The notes under the pieces: generated by a model
What the model was told of the DNA's origin: nothing
Seen by the model: only the letters and a program-made list of their open reading frames with translations
Database searches by the model: none
Shown: positions 1 through 6,719 of the stretch, one piece after another
Numbering within the stretch: position 1 is the first letter of the stretch
Layout: each line of letters opens with the position of its first letter
DNA from: Gammaproteobacteria bacterium
GTDB taxonomy: Bacteria; Pseudomonadota; Gammaproteobacteria; Pseudomonadales; Halieaceae
Reading direction: 5' to 3'
DNA length: 16,893 nt
Assembly: GCA_002748505.1 (NCBI GenBank)
Contig: PDSN01000080.1
Span: 1-16,893 of the forward strand
Position numbers and translations under genes: made by a program

Positions 1-143
1 GTGAGGATGAATTGCAACGCATGTGGATTTTGCGCAAGTTGTTGCACGGTATGGAAGATATGCCCGCTATTGAGTTTTTGCTGGACAAGCTTAAAGATAC
101 CAAAACCAATCACGAGTTCTTTATGTCTATGCGCCGTAAATAA
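1..143 (+). CDS. rho: Transcription termination factor Rho, C-terminal end (partial)
   Basis: Only the last 46 codons are present, read in frame 3 from position 3 to the TAA at 141-143; the gene begins outside the window. The peptide contains MWILRKLLHGMED, then AIEFLLDKLKDTKTN, and ends FFMSMRRK. This matches the C-terminus of Rho, whose E. coli equivalent has MWILRK, then AMEFLINKLAMTKTN. Rho is the hexameric RNA helicase that ends transcription at Rho-dependent sites, and this segment closes its RecA-like ATPase domain. The adjacent ubiD downstream is a gene order known from pseudomonads and relatives. I see no hairpin terminator in the 38 bases before ubiD, so some readthrough into ubiD is possible. 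Confidence 0.93.
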   Translation, partial: EDELQRMWILRKLLHGMEDMPAIEFLLDKLKDTKTNHEFFMSMRRK

Positions 144-181
144 TCCCCTCGCGCAATTGTTTTTCGCACCGGATAACGCCG

Positions 182-1666
182 ATGAATTATTATAAAGACC
201 TGCGCGATTTTTTGGCGTTCTTGGAGCGCCGCGGTGAGTTAAAACGTATCGGTGTCGAGGTGGATCCCAAGCTCGAAATGACCGAAATCTGCCACCGCAC
301 CCTGCTCGCGGGTGGCCCTGCATTGCTGTTTGAAAATGTTAAAGGCTCGCGTATGCCGGTGTTGGCCAATCTGTTTGGCACCGAGCAGCGCGTGGCGATG
401 GGCATGGGCGCAGAGTCTGTTACCGCACTGCGCGATATTGGTGAGTTACTGGCTTATTTGCGCCAGCCTGATCCGCCCAAGGGCTTGAAGGATGCCTGGA
501 GTAAAGCGCCGGTCTTAAAGCAGGTGCTGAAAATGGGGCCGAAGCTGGTGAAGAAACCGCCCTGCCAGCAGCATGTGCTGAGTGGCGATGCGGTGGATTT
601 AACTGCGCTGCCCATCCAGACCTGTTGGCCCAAGGACGCAGCGCCCCTGGTCACCTGGCCGTTGGTGATTACCCGTGGGCCGGAAAAAGAACGGCAGAAT
701 CTCGGCATTTACCGAATGCAGTTGCTGGGTCGCAACAAACTGATTATGCGCTGGTTGTCCCATCGCGGCGGTGCTCTGGACTATCGCCAGTGGCAGCAAA
801 AATACCCCGGTGAGCCCTACCCTGTCGCCGTTGCCCTGGGCGCTGATCCTGCCACGACGCTGGCGGCGGTCACACCCATTCCCGATACCCTCTCTGAATA
901 TGCTTTTGCGGGTCTGCTGCGCAAAGAAAAAACCGAATTGGCGGAGTGTTACACGGCGCTGTGCAAAGCGCACGGCCTGCAGGTGCCCGCCAGTGCAGAG
1001 ATGGTACTGGAAGGCTATTTAACACCCGGCGAAACCGCCGAGGAAGGCCCGTTTGGGGATCACACAGGCTATTACAACGAGGTGGAGACCTTTCCCGTAT
1101 TTACCGTGGAGGCCATCACCCATAGGCAAAACCCCATTTACCACAGCACCTATACCGGGCGTCCACCGGATGAGCCCGCAGTGCTTGGGGTGGCGCTGAA
1201 TGAAGTGTTTATTCCACTGTTGCAAAAGCAGTTTCCCGAGATTGTGGACTTTTATCTGCCGCCTGAGGGCTGTTCCTACCGTATGGCGATTGTGGCTATG
1301 CGCAAGGAATACCCCGGCCACGCGAAGCGGGTGATGCTGGGCGTGTGGTCGTTTTTGCGTCAGTTTATGTATACCAAATTTGTGGTGGTAGTCGATGAGG
1401 ACGTCAACGCCCGCAGTTGGCAGGATGTTATCTGGGCGATGACCACGCGTATGGATCCGCGCCGCGACAGCGTGTTTATCGATAACACGCCCATCGATTA
1501 CCTGGATTTTGCCTCGCCGGTATCCGGGCTTGGCTCCAAAGTGGGTTTTGATGCCACCGATAAATGGCAGGGTGAGACCGACCGGGAATGGGGCCGTCCG
1601 ATTCGTATGACTGATGAGGTCAAGGCACGCGTCGATGCGCTTTGGCCCAAGCTTGGTATCGACTAG
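182..1666 (+). CDS. ubiD: 4-hydroxy-3-polyprenylbenzoate decarboxylase UbiD
   Basis: This 494-residue protein is full length for the family (E. coli UbiD has 497). UbiD removes the carboxyl group from 4-hydroxy-3-polyprenylbenzoate in ubiquinone synthesis, using prenylated FMN made by UbiX. Near-identical UbiD blocks are visible in order: the N-terminal YKDLRDFLAFLE; GGPALLFENVKG; TCWPKDAAPLVTWPL; ERQNLGIYR and RWLSHRGGALDY, the prenyl-FMN and metal pocket; then GPFGDHTGYYNEVE. The Asp of that last block, near residue 293, corresponds to the proposed proton donor. The C-terminal blocks are HSTYTGRPPDEPAVLG, FLRQFMYTKF and PIDYLDFASPVSGLG. The ATG at 182 fits the family N-terminus although the ribosome site is weak (GGA about ten bases upstream). 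ubiX is not in the window. Confidence 0.97.
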   Translation: MNYYKDLRDFLAFLERRGELKRIGVEVDPKLEMTEICHRTLLAGGPALLFENVKGSRMPVLANLFGTEQRVAMGMGAESVTALRDIGELLAYLRQPDPPKGLKDAWSKAPVLKQVLKMGPKLVKKPPCQQHVLSGDAVDLTALPIQTCWPKDAAPLVTWPLVITRGPEKERQNLGIYRMQLLGRNKLIMRWLSHRGGALDYRQWQQKYPGEPYPVAVALGADPATTLAAVTPIPDTLSEYAFAGLLRKEKTELAECYTALCKAHGLQVPASAEMVLEGYLTPGETAEEGPFGDHTGYYNEVETFPVFTVEAITHRQNPIYHSTYTGRPPDEPAVLGVALNEVFIPLLQKQFPEIVDFYLPPEGCSYRMAIVAMRKEYPGHAKRVMLGVWSFLRQFMYTKFVVVVDEDVNARSWQDVIWAMTTRMDPRRDSVFIDNTPIDYLDFASPVSGLGSKVGFDATDKWQGETDREWGRPIRMTDEVKARVDALWPKLGID

Positions 1667-1699
1667 CTGTCTTTTACTGAAATAAGTAAGCCTTGTTTT

Positions 1700-1717
1700 G
1701 TTAAGCGCTGGCTTAAC
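1700..1717. other. Short perfect hairpin next to a repeat end
   Basis: GTTAAGC (1700-1706), a GCTG loop, then GCTTAAC (1711-1717). The stem is 7 bp. No T tract follows on either strand, so it does not look like an intrinsic terminator. It directly abuts the R-type repeat end at 1717-1750. Confidence 0.4.
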
Positions 1718-1750
1718 CCGAAAATTCCATTTACTTATGAAACATCCGGG
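1717..1750 (+). repeat. Solitary R-type terminus of the dispersed element family
   Basis: The stretch from CCCGAAAATTCCATTTACT to ATGAAACATCCGGG is the reverse complement, with few changes, of the R-type end at 16754-16787. Its terminal 19 bases, TACTTATGAAACATCCGGG (1732-1750), match the family terminal repeat. The outside flank is CTGA, a changed form of the TTAR seen elsewhere. No partner end is visible to the left, and similarity to the 16754 copy stops just past the CCCG, so this is a remnant. It lies upstream of the toxin-antitoxin pair. Confidence 0.75.
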
Positions 1751-1760
1751 CTGATGCAGC

Positions 1761-1790
1761 TTGTTATAACTGCGCGGTTGAGGCTAAAAT
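1761..1790 (+). promoter_or_regulatory. Possible promoter of the toxin-antitoxin operon
   Basis: TTGTTA (1761-1766) and TAAAAT (1785-1790) are separated by 18 bases, a plausible sigma-70 pair 35 bases before the antitoxin ATG. The bases between -10 and start carry a direct repeat, AAAATGACC then AAAATGAAGACC (1786-1807). This could be a site for autoregulation, which is usual for such operons. Both calls are by eye only. Confidence 0.35.
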
Positions 1791-1824
1791 GACCAAAATG
1801 AAGACCATTTAAGAGACCTATTAT

Positions 1825-2073
1825 ATGGCCACTAGAATTTTAGCCGATGTTGCTGCAAGCATTACAGAGCTGAAAGCTAACCCTATGAAAGTTGCAACCA
1901 GTGCGTGCGGCGAGCCTGTTGCTGTTCTAAACCGAAACGAACCAGCATTTTATTGTGTACCAGCCGAAGCGTATGAAATGATAATGGATAGACTCGAAGA
2001 TCTTGAGCTATTAGCTATTACCAAGGAGCGCGAATCTGAAGAGAGTATTTCGGTAAATATTGATGACCTATAA
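1825..2073 (+). CDS. Antitoxin of a type II toxin-antitoxin pair, Phd/YefM (StbD-like)
   Basis: This is an 82-residue protein. The N-terminal part (ILADVAASITELKANPMKV, then PVAVLNRNEPAFYCVPAEAYEMI) has the layout of Phd/YefM-fold antitoxins of the StbD type: a DNA-binding and dimer domain of about 55 residues. The acidic C-terminal tail (ERESEESISVNIDDL) resembles the toxin-wrapping tail of RelB-class antitoxins. Known roles are to neutralise the toxin encoded immediately downstream and to repress the operon. The stop codon lies inside the toxin gene: the toxin ATG is at 2063 and the antitoxin TAA at 2071, an 11-base overlap typical of translational coupling. The ATG at 1825 follows AAGAGACC at about ten bases, an acceptable ribosome site. 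Confidence 0.88.
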   Translation: MATRILADVAASITELKANPMKVATSACGEPVAVLNRNEPAFYCVPAEAYEMIMDRLEDLELLAITKERESEESISVNIDDL

Positions 2074-2353
2074 ACTCGTCTTCAAAAAAACTGCGCTCAA
2101 AGAGTGGAACAAGCTTGGCTCGACACTGCAGCAACAATTTAAGAAAAAACTAATCGAACGCCTGGAAAATCCGCATGTTCCAGCCGCAAAGCTTTATGGC
2201 GCAGACAACTTATACAAAATCAAGCTGCGCCAATCGGGCTACCGCCTCGTCTACAAGGTTGAAGACGCTGTTGTCATTGTAACCGTTCTAGCGGTCGGGA
2301 AACGCGAACGCAGCGGTGTTTACCGTAAAGCCATGAAAAGGTTAGATGAGTGA
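2063..2353 (+). CDS. relE: RelE-family mRNA interferase toxin
   Basis: This is a 96-residue protein. It aligns without gaps, from memory, to E. coli RelE: TALKEWNKLGST, FKKKLIERLENP, YKIKLRQSGYRLVYKVED and VGKRERSGVY. The RelE catalytic positions are all present at the same numbering: K52, K54, R61, R81 and Y87. It should therefore be an active ribosome-dependent mRNA endonuclease. The frame also opens at a TTG at 2060, but the ATG at 2063 gives the family start MTYKL and is preferred. It overlaps the antitoxin by 11 bases. The pair is unusual in combining a RelE toxin with a Phd-fold antitoxin, as in the known StbDE/RelE-StbD systems. Repeat-element termini flank the operon at 1717-1750 and from 2513. 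Confidence 0.92.
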   Translation: MTYKLVFKKTALKEWNKLGSTLQQQFKKKLIERLENPHVPAAKLYGADNLYKIKLRQSGYRLVYKVEDAVVIVTVLAVGKRERSGVYRKAMKRLDE

Positions 2354-2358
2354 TTGCA

Positions 2359-2517
2359 TTATAACGTCTGGCGCACCCGCTTTTTCGGCTTTTTAATCTC
2401 CTGCTGTTCAGGTGTTGTCTTTGGCAAGGGGCAGATTTTGCTCAGCCCTTCCAGGCCTTGTTGTTCAAACCCTCGTTGCCAGGCGTTCAGCTGGCTGCTG
2501 TTGTTATTGCAGGGTTG
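2359..2517 (-). pseudogene. Truncated C-terminal remnant of an unknown gene
   Basis: On the minus strand an open frame reads QPCNNNSSQLNAWQRGFEQQ, then GLEGLSKICPLPK, ending KKPKKRVRQTL before a TAA at 2361-2359. It looks like real coding sequence: no internal stops, plausible composition, and a conserved-looking AWQRGFEQQG motif. There is no ATG or GTG. Upstream the frame runs straight into a repeat terminus (TTGGTGAAATATCCGGG, 2515-2531) and meets a TAG about 14 codons later. The 5' part therefore appears to have been lost at the element boundary. The AW-RGF pattern is loosely reminiscent of ribosome modulation factor-like small proteins, but this is a guess. No function can be assigned. 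Confidence 0.4.
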
Positions 2518-2531
2518 GTGAAATATCCGGG
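2513..2531 (+). repeat. Repeat-element terminus (short copy)
   Basis: GGTTGGTGAAATATCCGGG is a 19-base family terminus followed on the outside by TTAG (2532-2535). No family inner sequence is recognisable before it; instead it runs into the gene remnant at 2359-2517. It is probably a breakpoint or a decayed end. Confidence 0.6.
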
Positions 2532-2561
2532 TTAGATACAGTTTGTAAATCTGTTTCGCTT

Positions 2562-2635
2562 GCTATTCATTGCATAACTCATTGATATCAAATAAATAAT
2601 AGCGGAGAAGTCGCCGTGCTGGTGAAATATCCGGC
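2562..2635 (+). repeat. L-type terminus of the dispersed element family
   Basis: The 74 bases include GCATAACTCATTGATATCAA, then AATAATAGCGGAGAAG, and end CGCCGTGCTGGTGAAATATC CGGC (spaces only to break the run). The same order of blocks recurs at 11086-11157, at 11533-11605 and, inverted, at 4143-4200. The outside flank is TTGA. The end lies 6 bases before the -35 element of the phospholipase promoter. Confidence 0.8.
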
Positions 2636-2641
2636 TTGAGG

Positions 2642-2671
2642 TTGACGTCACCTGCTGACGCCGCCTATAGT
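2642..2671 (+). promoter_or_regulatory. Sigma-70-type promoter for the patatin-like gene
   Basis: TTGACG (2642-2647) and TATAGT (2666-2671) are separated by 18 bases, and each matches five of six consensus positions. Transcription would begin near 2678, giving a leader of about 34 bases. The palindrome TGACGTCA (2643-2650) overlaps the -35 box and might be a regulator site. The whole promoter sits directly outside the L-type repeat end at 2635. Confidence 0.6.
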
Positions 2672-2711
2672 GTACAGGTTCTATTAAGGCAGTTACTGCT
2701 GAGGGTCGATT

Positions 2712-4142
2712 ATGCTTAGGGATTGGCGAACCAAACGGGTACTCGGTCGCGCGGAGTCTTACGATGAGTGGTGTGATACCGCGCAGCGCCTGGACAAAAA
2801 AAATGGCGCCGAGCGTTGGCGCAAGACTGATCAGTCCTCTCAGTATGACTATATTTCCATACGTCACCGTTTAGATCGTCTGCGCGAACTGCGCGCACGG
2901 CACGATTATCACGGCTTACTGTTTGTACTCAACGAGGGTATTCACGGCAATATGGGGGGCATGGGGCGCTCCAGCCTGTACCACCGGGCGTTATTCGGTA
3001 CCAAGCAGTTGATTGAGCAATACGTTGAGGAAATTGTCGGTGCCCTTGAGTTGATTGCCAAAATCGACGATGAAGAAATTCCCCGCGCCGAGAAGCTGGA
3101 TTTTTTCCGCCGCGCCTATCACTGTTTTGGCCGTTCCGCACTTATGATGAGCGGCTCGGGCAGTTTGTTGTTTTTTCATCTCGGTGTGGTCAAAGCGCTG
3201 CATGAGGAGCGCTTGTTACCCGATATTTTTTCGGGTTCCAGTGGCGGCTCCATTGTTGGGGCATTGCTGGCGACACATTCTGACGAAGAGTTGGAGCGGT
3301 TCTTTTCCGGGGAAGATCCATCTTTATTTGTACAGGCCGCAGACGCGGAGATGGGCTGGCTGGAACGCTACCGCTTTCGCATTACTCCCGCAGAGGAAGT
3401 GCGTGCTGCTCTCGAAGAGTTTTTGCCGGACATGACCTTTGACGAGGCTCATGAGAAAACCGGGCGCCATTTGAATGTGTCTATCGCACCGGCGGAAACG
3501 CACCAGACCTCGCGGCTGCTGAATGCGATCACTACACCTAATGTCTGCATTCTCGACGGGGTGATGGCCTCTGCAGCGGTGCCGGGGGTTTATCCGGCGG
3601 TAACGCTGATGGCAAAAGACAAGTACGGCGATAAAAAAGCTTATCTGCCCTCGCGCAAATGGGTGGATGGCGCAGTCAGTGACGATTTACCTGCCAAGCG
3701 TCTGTCGCGTCTTTATGGGGTGAATCATTTTATCGTCAGCCAAACCAATCCGCATATCATTCCCTTTGTGGATGATGGCAAGCGCCCAAATCGGCCTCTG
3801 TCGCTGGTGCGTACCGCGGCCACTCGTACCACGCGTGAATGGTTGAATGTCAGTGCGAATTTGATGCAAAAACCCATGAGGCGCTATCCCGCGCTGCAGC
3901 GGGCGACAAATCTGGCGTTGTCAGTGGTCAATCAGGATTATATGGGTGACATCAATATTCTGCCGCCGTTTCGGTTCCACAATCCCGCGCGGCTGCTTGC
4001 CCGTTTAACCGAAGAAGAAGCCCAGACACTTATCCGTATGGGCGAGCGTGCAGCGTGGCCAGAGATGGAAATGATTCGTATCCAAACGCGGATCAGCACT
4101 ACTTTGAACGCCATTTTGGAGAGCATGGACCCAAGGGGTTAG
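2712..4142 (+). CDS. Patatin-like phospholipase with N-terminal DUF3336
   Basis: This is a 476-residue predicted serine lipase/acyl hydrolase. Residues about 5-135 match the DUF3336 region that precedes some patatin domains (SYDEWCDTAQRLDK; YDYISIRHRLDRLRELR; LLFVLNEGIHGNMGGMG). The patatin domain spans about 143-350. The oxyanion-type loop is MSGSGSLLFFHLGVVKAL, the nucleophile elbow is G-S-S-G-G with S177, and the catalytic Asp is D319 in WVDGAVSDDLP, so the Ser-Asp dyad is intact. There is no signal peptide. Homologues act on membrane or storage lipids, and the substrate here is unknown. The start follows GAGG at a suitable distance and has a good promoter at 2642-2671. Its TAG stop (4140-4142) is part of the TTAG at the edge of a miniature element. 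It converges on the YheS gene. Confidence 0.9.
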   Translation: MLRDWRTKRVLGRAESYDEWCDTAQRLDKKNGAERWRKTDQSSQYDYISIRHRLDRLRELRARHDYHGLLFVLNEGIHGNMGGMGRSSLYHRALFGTKQLIEQYVEEIVGALELIAKIDDEEIPRAEKLDFFRRAYHCFGRSALMMSGSGSLLFFHLGVVKALHEERLLPDIFSGSSGGSIVGALLATHSDEELERFFSGEDPSLFVQAADAEMGWLERYRFRITPAEEVRAALEEFLPDMTFDEAHEKTGRHLNVSIAPAETHQTSRLLNAITTPNVCILDGVMASAAVPGVYPAVTLMAKDKYGDKKAYLPSRKWVDGAVSDDLPAKRLSRLYGVNHFIVSQTNPHIIPFVDDGKRPNRPLSLVRTAATRTTREWLNVSANLMQKPMRRYPALQRATNLALSVVNQDYMGDINILPPFRFHNPARLLARLTEEEAQTLIRMGERAAWPEMEMIRIQTRISTTLNAILESMDPRG

Positions 4143-4238
4143 CCCGGATGTTTCACCAGTACGGCGATTTATCCGCTATTATTTTTTTAATATCAATGGG
4201 TTAGTCCAAAGAATCCATTTACTGGTTAAACGTCCAAG
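4143..4238. mobile_element. 96-bp miniature inverted-repeat element at the shared stop site of two genes
   Basis: The left end CCCGGATGTTTCACCAGTA (4143-4161, L type) and right end TACTGGTTAAACGTCCAAG (4220-4238, R type) are inverted repeats matching at 15 of 19 positions. Outside flanks are TTAG (4139-4142) and TTAA (4239-4242), consistent with a duplicated 4-base TTAR target changed at one base. The left flank supplies the TAG of the patatin gene and the right flank the TAA of the minus-strand ABC-F gene, so the element fills the whole intergenic gap. It encodes no protein. Inner L-type sequence (AATATCAATGGG, read from the other strand as CCCATTGATATT) is shared with the copies at 2562, 11086 and 11533. 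Confidence 0.78.
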
Positions 4239-6131
4239 TTAAATCGCTTCCGAGGCTTCCTCAAGTCTCGTCGATTGCTCGAACCACTGCTCCTCCAGGT
4301 CTTCTAGGGTTTGTTTTAATTTGCCCTGTTCCTGTAATAATTCGGTGAGCCTGGCTTTGTTGGCTTCCTCGTAAATGGCGCTGTCCGTCAGTTGGGTTTC
4401 TATCTCGGCCAGGGTCTGTTGTGCCTTGGCCATGGCGCGCTCGGACTGCTCCACGGCCTGTTTGAGTGGTCTCAACTCCGCGCGGCGTCTGGCCTGTTGT
4501 TGGCGTTGTAACTTCTTGTTGTCTTCCCGTTTTGGCGCGTTGACGCCATTGTCAGTTTGCAGACGCTGCAAAATATGCTGCTGATAGTCGTCTAAATTAT
4601 CTTTATACAAACTCAGCTGGCCATCGCTCACCAGTAGTAATTCGTCGACGGTGTTGCGCAGCAGATGGCGGTCGTGGCTGACCAGCACCATCGCTCCCTC
4701 AAAGCCCTGTAGCGCCACTTCCAACGCGTGGCGCATGTCCAGGTCGAGGTGGTTGGTGGGCTCATCTAAAATCAGCAGATTGGGGCGCTGCCAAACGATC
4801 ATGGCCAGTGCCAGGCGTGCCTTTTCGCCGCCGGAGAAAGGCGCGATGATGGCGGTGGCCGTATCGCCTTTGAAATTGAATCCGCCGAGAAAATTGAGGA
4901 TTTCCTGCTCGCGGGCTTCGGGGCGCAAGCGCTGCAGGTGCAGGGCGGCGCTGGCGTTGAGATCCAGCGCTTCGAGCTGTTGCTGGTTGAAGTAACCCAC
5001 GTGGCAGTTGGTCGCGATGTGCAGGTCGCCACTGAGTAGAGGTAATTCCTGAGCCAGGGTCTTGAGCAGGGTGGATTTACCTGCACCGTTGCGCCCTAAA
5101 AGCCCGATGCGCGAGCCTTCGCGCAGCATTAACTCGGCATCTTGAATAACCGGTGCAGTTTTATTGTAGCCCAGTTGCGCATTGTCCAGACGCAGTAAGG
5201 GATCGCTGGCGGCGGGGGGCGGCAGAAACTGAAAGTCAAAGGGTGAGTCGGCGTGGGCGGGTGCGGCATCGGACAGGCGTTCAAGCTCTTTCAAACGACT
5301 CTGGGCCTGCTTGGCTTTGCTGGCCTTGTAGCGAAAGCGCGCCACAAACTGCTCGATGTCCTGTTTGCGACGCTGTTGTTTTTCATACAGCGCTTGTTGC
5401 TGCGTCAGCCGTTCGGCACGCAGGCGCTCAAAGTCGGAATAGCTGCCGCGATAGCTCACCAGCTTTTGTTGCTCCAGGTGGATTATGCGTTCGCAGGTTG
5501 CATCGATAAAATCCCTGTCGTGGGAGATCAGTACTAACAGTCCGTGATAGGCGTTTAACCACTGTTGTAGCCAGATTGTGGCGTCGAGGTCCAGGTGGTT
5601 GGTGGGCTCATCCAGCAGTAAGACGTCAGATCGGGTCATCAGTGCGCGGGCCAGGTTTAAGCGGATTCGCCAGCCACCGGAAAAGGTGCTGACCGCCTGC
5701 TGTCCATCATCCGTTGCAAAGCCCAGGCCGGTCAGCAGGCGCTGGGCGCGGCGCTCGGCATCATAGCCATCGATGGCATCGAGTTCGCTGTGCAGTTTTG
5801 CGCTTTGGTTAAAATCGCCGCGACTATCCGCTGCGGTGATTTGATCGCGCAGACGCGCGACGTCGTGGTCGCCACGCCACACATATTCACAGGCGTTTAA
5901 GGTGGTTTCGCTTACTTCCTGCGCCATGTGGGCAATGCTAAGCCCGTCGAGACCTTCAATCTCACCGCTGTCGGGTTCCAGTTCGCCCAGCAGTAGTTGC
6001 AACAGGCTGGATTTGCCGCTGCCATTTGCGCCAATCAAGGCGATGCGTTGCCCGGGCTGCAAGGTGGCCTCACTTGCACTTAACAGCAGTTTTGTGCCGC
6101 GCCTCAGGCTAATATTTCGTAGAATGATCAT
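4239..6131 (-). CDS. yheS: ABC-F family ATPase, YheS type
   Basis: This is a 630-residue soluble protein with two ABC domains in one chain and no membrane segments, as in ABC-F translation-related ATPases. It agrees closely with E. coli YheS (637 residues). First domain: Walker A GANGSGKSS (about 34-42), signature FSGGWRIRLNLA, Walker B LLLDEPTNHLDLDA. The linker contains RFRYKASKAKQAQSRLKELE, the inter-domain arm of ABC-F proteins. Second domain: GRNGAGKST, FSGGEKARLALA, LLILDEPTNHLDLDMR. A basic-acidic coiled-coil tail follows from about residue 535. The family binds the ribosome near the E site, but the exact role of YheS is less certain. The frame stays open upstream to 6398, but the ATG at 6131 (MIILRNISLRRG) matches the family start. 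The TAA (4241-4239) coincides with the edge of the 96-bp element. Confidence 0.95.
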   Translation of the reverse strand: MIILRNISLRRGTKLLLSASEATLQPGQRIALIGANGSGKSSLLQLLLGELEPDSGEIEGLDGLSIAHMAQEVSETTLNACEYVWRGDHDVARLRDQITAADSRGDFNQSAKLHSELDAIDGYDAERRAQRLLTGLGFATDDGQQAVSTFSGGWRIRLNLARALMTRSDVLLLDEPTNHLDLDATIWLQQWLNAYHGLLVLISHDRDFIDATCERIIHLEQQKLVSYRGSYSDFERLRAERLTQQQALYEKQQRRKQDIEQFVARFRYKASKAKQAQSRLKELERLSDAAPAHADSPFDFQFLPPPAASDPLLRLDNAQLGYNKTAPVIQDAELMLREGSRIGLLGRNGAGKSTLLKTLAQELPLLSGDLHIATNCHVGYFNQQQLEALDLNASAALHLQRLRPEAREQEILNFLGGFNFKGDTATAIIAPFSGGEKARLALAMIVWQRPNLLILDEPTNHLDLDMRHALEVALQGFEGAMVLVSHDRHLLRNTVDELLLVSDGQLSLYKDNLDDYQQHILQRLQTDNGVNAPKREDNKKLQRQQQARRRAELRPLKQAVEQSERAMAKAQQTLAEIETQLTDSAIYEEANKARLTELLQEQGKLKQTLEDLEEQWFEQSTRLEEASEAI

Positions 6132-6196
6132 GACGGCGCATTCTACCCATCGCGTGGACGATGTACAAAAAGGTGAAGGGAAAAACACAGGCAACG

Positions 6197-6598
6197 ATGA
6201 AAGCAATGAAGAGATATGTGGTAAAAGTGGCGCTATTGCTGGCGTTCGCGGCCGTGCTGCTAACAATGTATCGCGCCCATATTGAGCGCATCGCCAGTGG
6301 GCAGGCGTCGCTGCCCCTGATGCAGCAGTTCGAACAGTGGTTAAATGATGCCGGTGTCGATGGCGGTTTGTTGGCCCTGCCAGAGGTTCCGCTGCCAAAA
6401 GCTCAGGCGCCAGGCAGCACCGATGGCGAGGTCATTTACTGCTGGCAGGGCGCTGATGGGCAAATGAACTTTTCTCAGATTCCGCCGTCAGACGGTATAC
6501 CCTACGAGGAAGTATCTATGCCGGCGGTGTCAAACACCTTCGCCCCCGAAAACATGCCTTACCCAAGGGCGGCGAAAAAGCCACCTGGAAGCGATTAA
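6197..6598 (+). CDS. Small membrane-anchored protein with a DUF4124-like tail
   Basis: This is a 133-residue protein of unknown function. A basic N-terminus (MKAMKRYVVK) leads into one hydrophobic segment (about residues 8-22), so it is probably an inner-membrane protein with its bulk in the periplasm, or has an uncleaved signal. The segment GEVIYCWQGADGQMNFSQIPP (from about residue 78) has the x-Y-x-W-x-D/A-x-x-G-x-x-x-F/Y-S pattern and the following Pro of DUF4124-like domains. It ends in a proline-rich tail. The frame is open from an ATG at 6161, but the ATG at 6197 follows CAGG at good spacing and puts the basic residues and membrane segment at the true N-terminus. An ATG at 6206 is also possible. 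It diverges from yheS. Confidence 0.65.
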   Translation: MKAMKRYVVKVALLLAFAAVLLTMYRAHIERIASGQASLPLMQQFEQWLNDAGVDGGLLALPEVPLPKAQAPGSTDGEVIYCWQGADGQMNFSQIPPSDGIPYEEVSMPAVSNTFAPENMPYPRAAKKPPGSD

Positions 6599-6719
6599 TT
6601 TGGTTGTTTATGCGCTTGTGGGCATCATTTTGGCTCAGGCTGGTGTAGTATTTGCTCCGTGATTACTGGCGGCGTTGCTGCCTGTGTTGTTTATCTAACC
6701 AAATAGTCGGATGAGATTG

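Larger units (their letters stand above)
2354..2711. other. Intergenic region between relE and the phospholipase gene
   Basis: These 358 bases contain the minus-strand gene remnant (2359-2517), two repeat-element termini (2513-2531 and 2562-2635) and, from 2642, a good promoter for the phospholipase gene. I see no RNA gene or intact small gene here. Confidence 0.7.

Noticed and set aside
1700..1717. Hairpin after ubiD as a terminator
   Set aside because: The stem is only 7 bp and no T tract follows on either strand.
2526..2540. Integron attC-like GTTAGAT at a repeat edge
   Set aside because: It fits the loose GTTRRRY core, but the other copies (GTTCGAC, GTTAGTA) do not, and no paired inverse core or cassette layout is present.
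2532..2867. 111-residue minus-strand frame across the patatin promoter
   Set aside because: It overlaps a clear coding region and promoter on the other strand and reads through an L-type repeat; no recognisable motif.
6132..6398. N-terminal extension of the YheS frame (89 residues)
   Set aside because: The extension overlaps the divergent 6197 gene, has low-complexity Thr/Ala/His composition unlike ABC-F proteins, and the ATG at 6131 matches the family start exactly.
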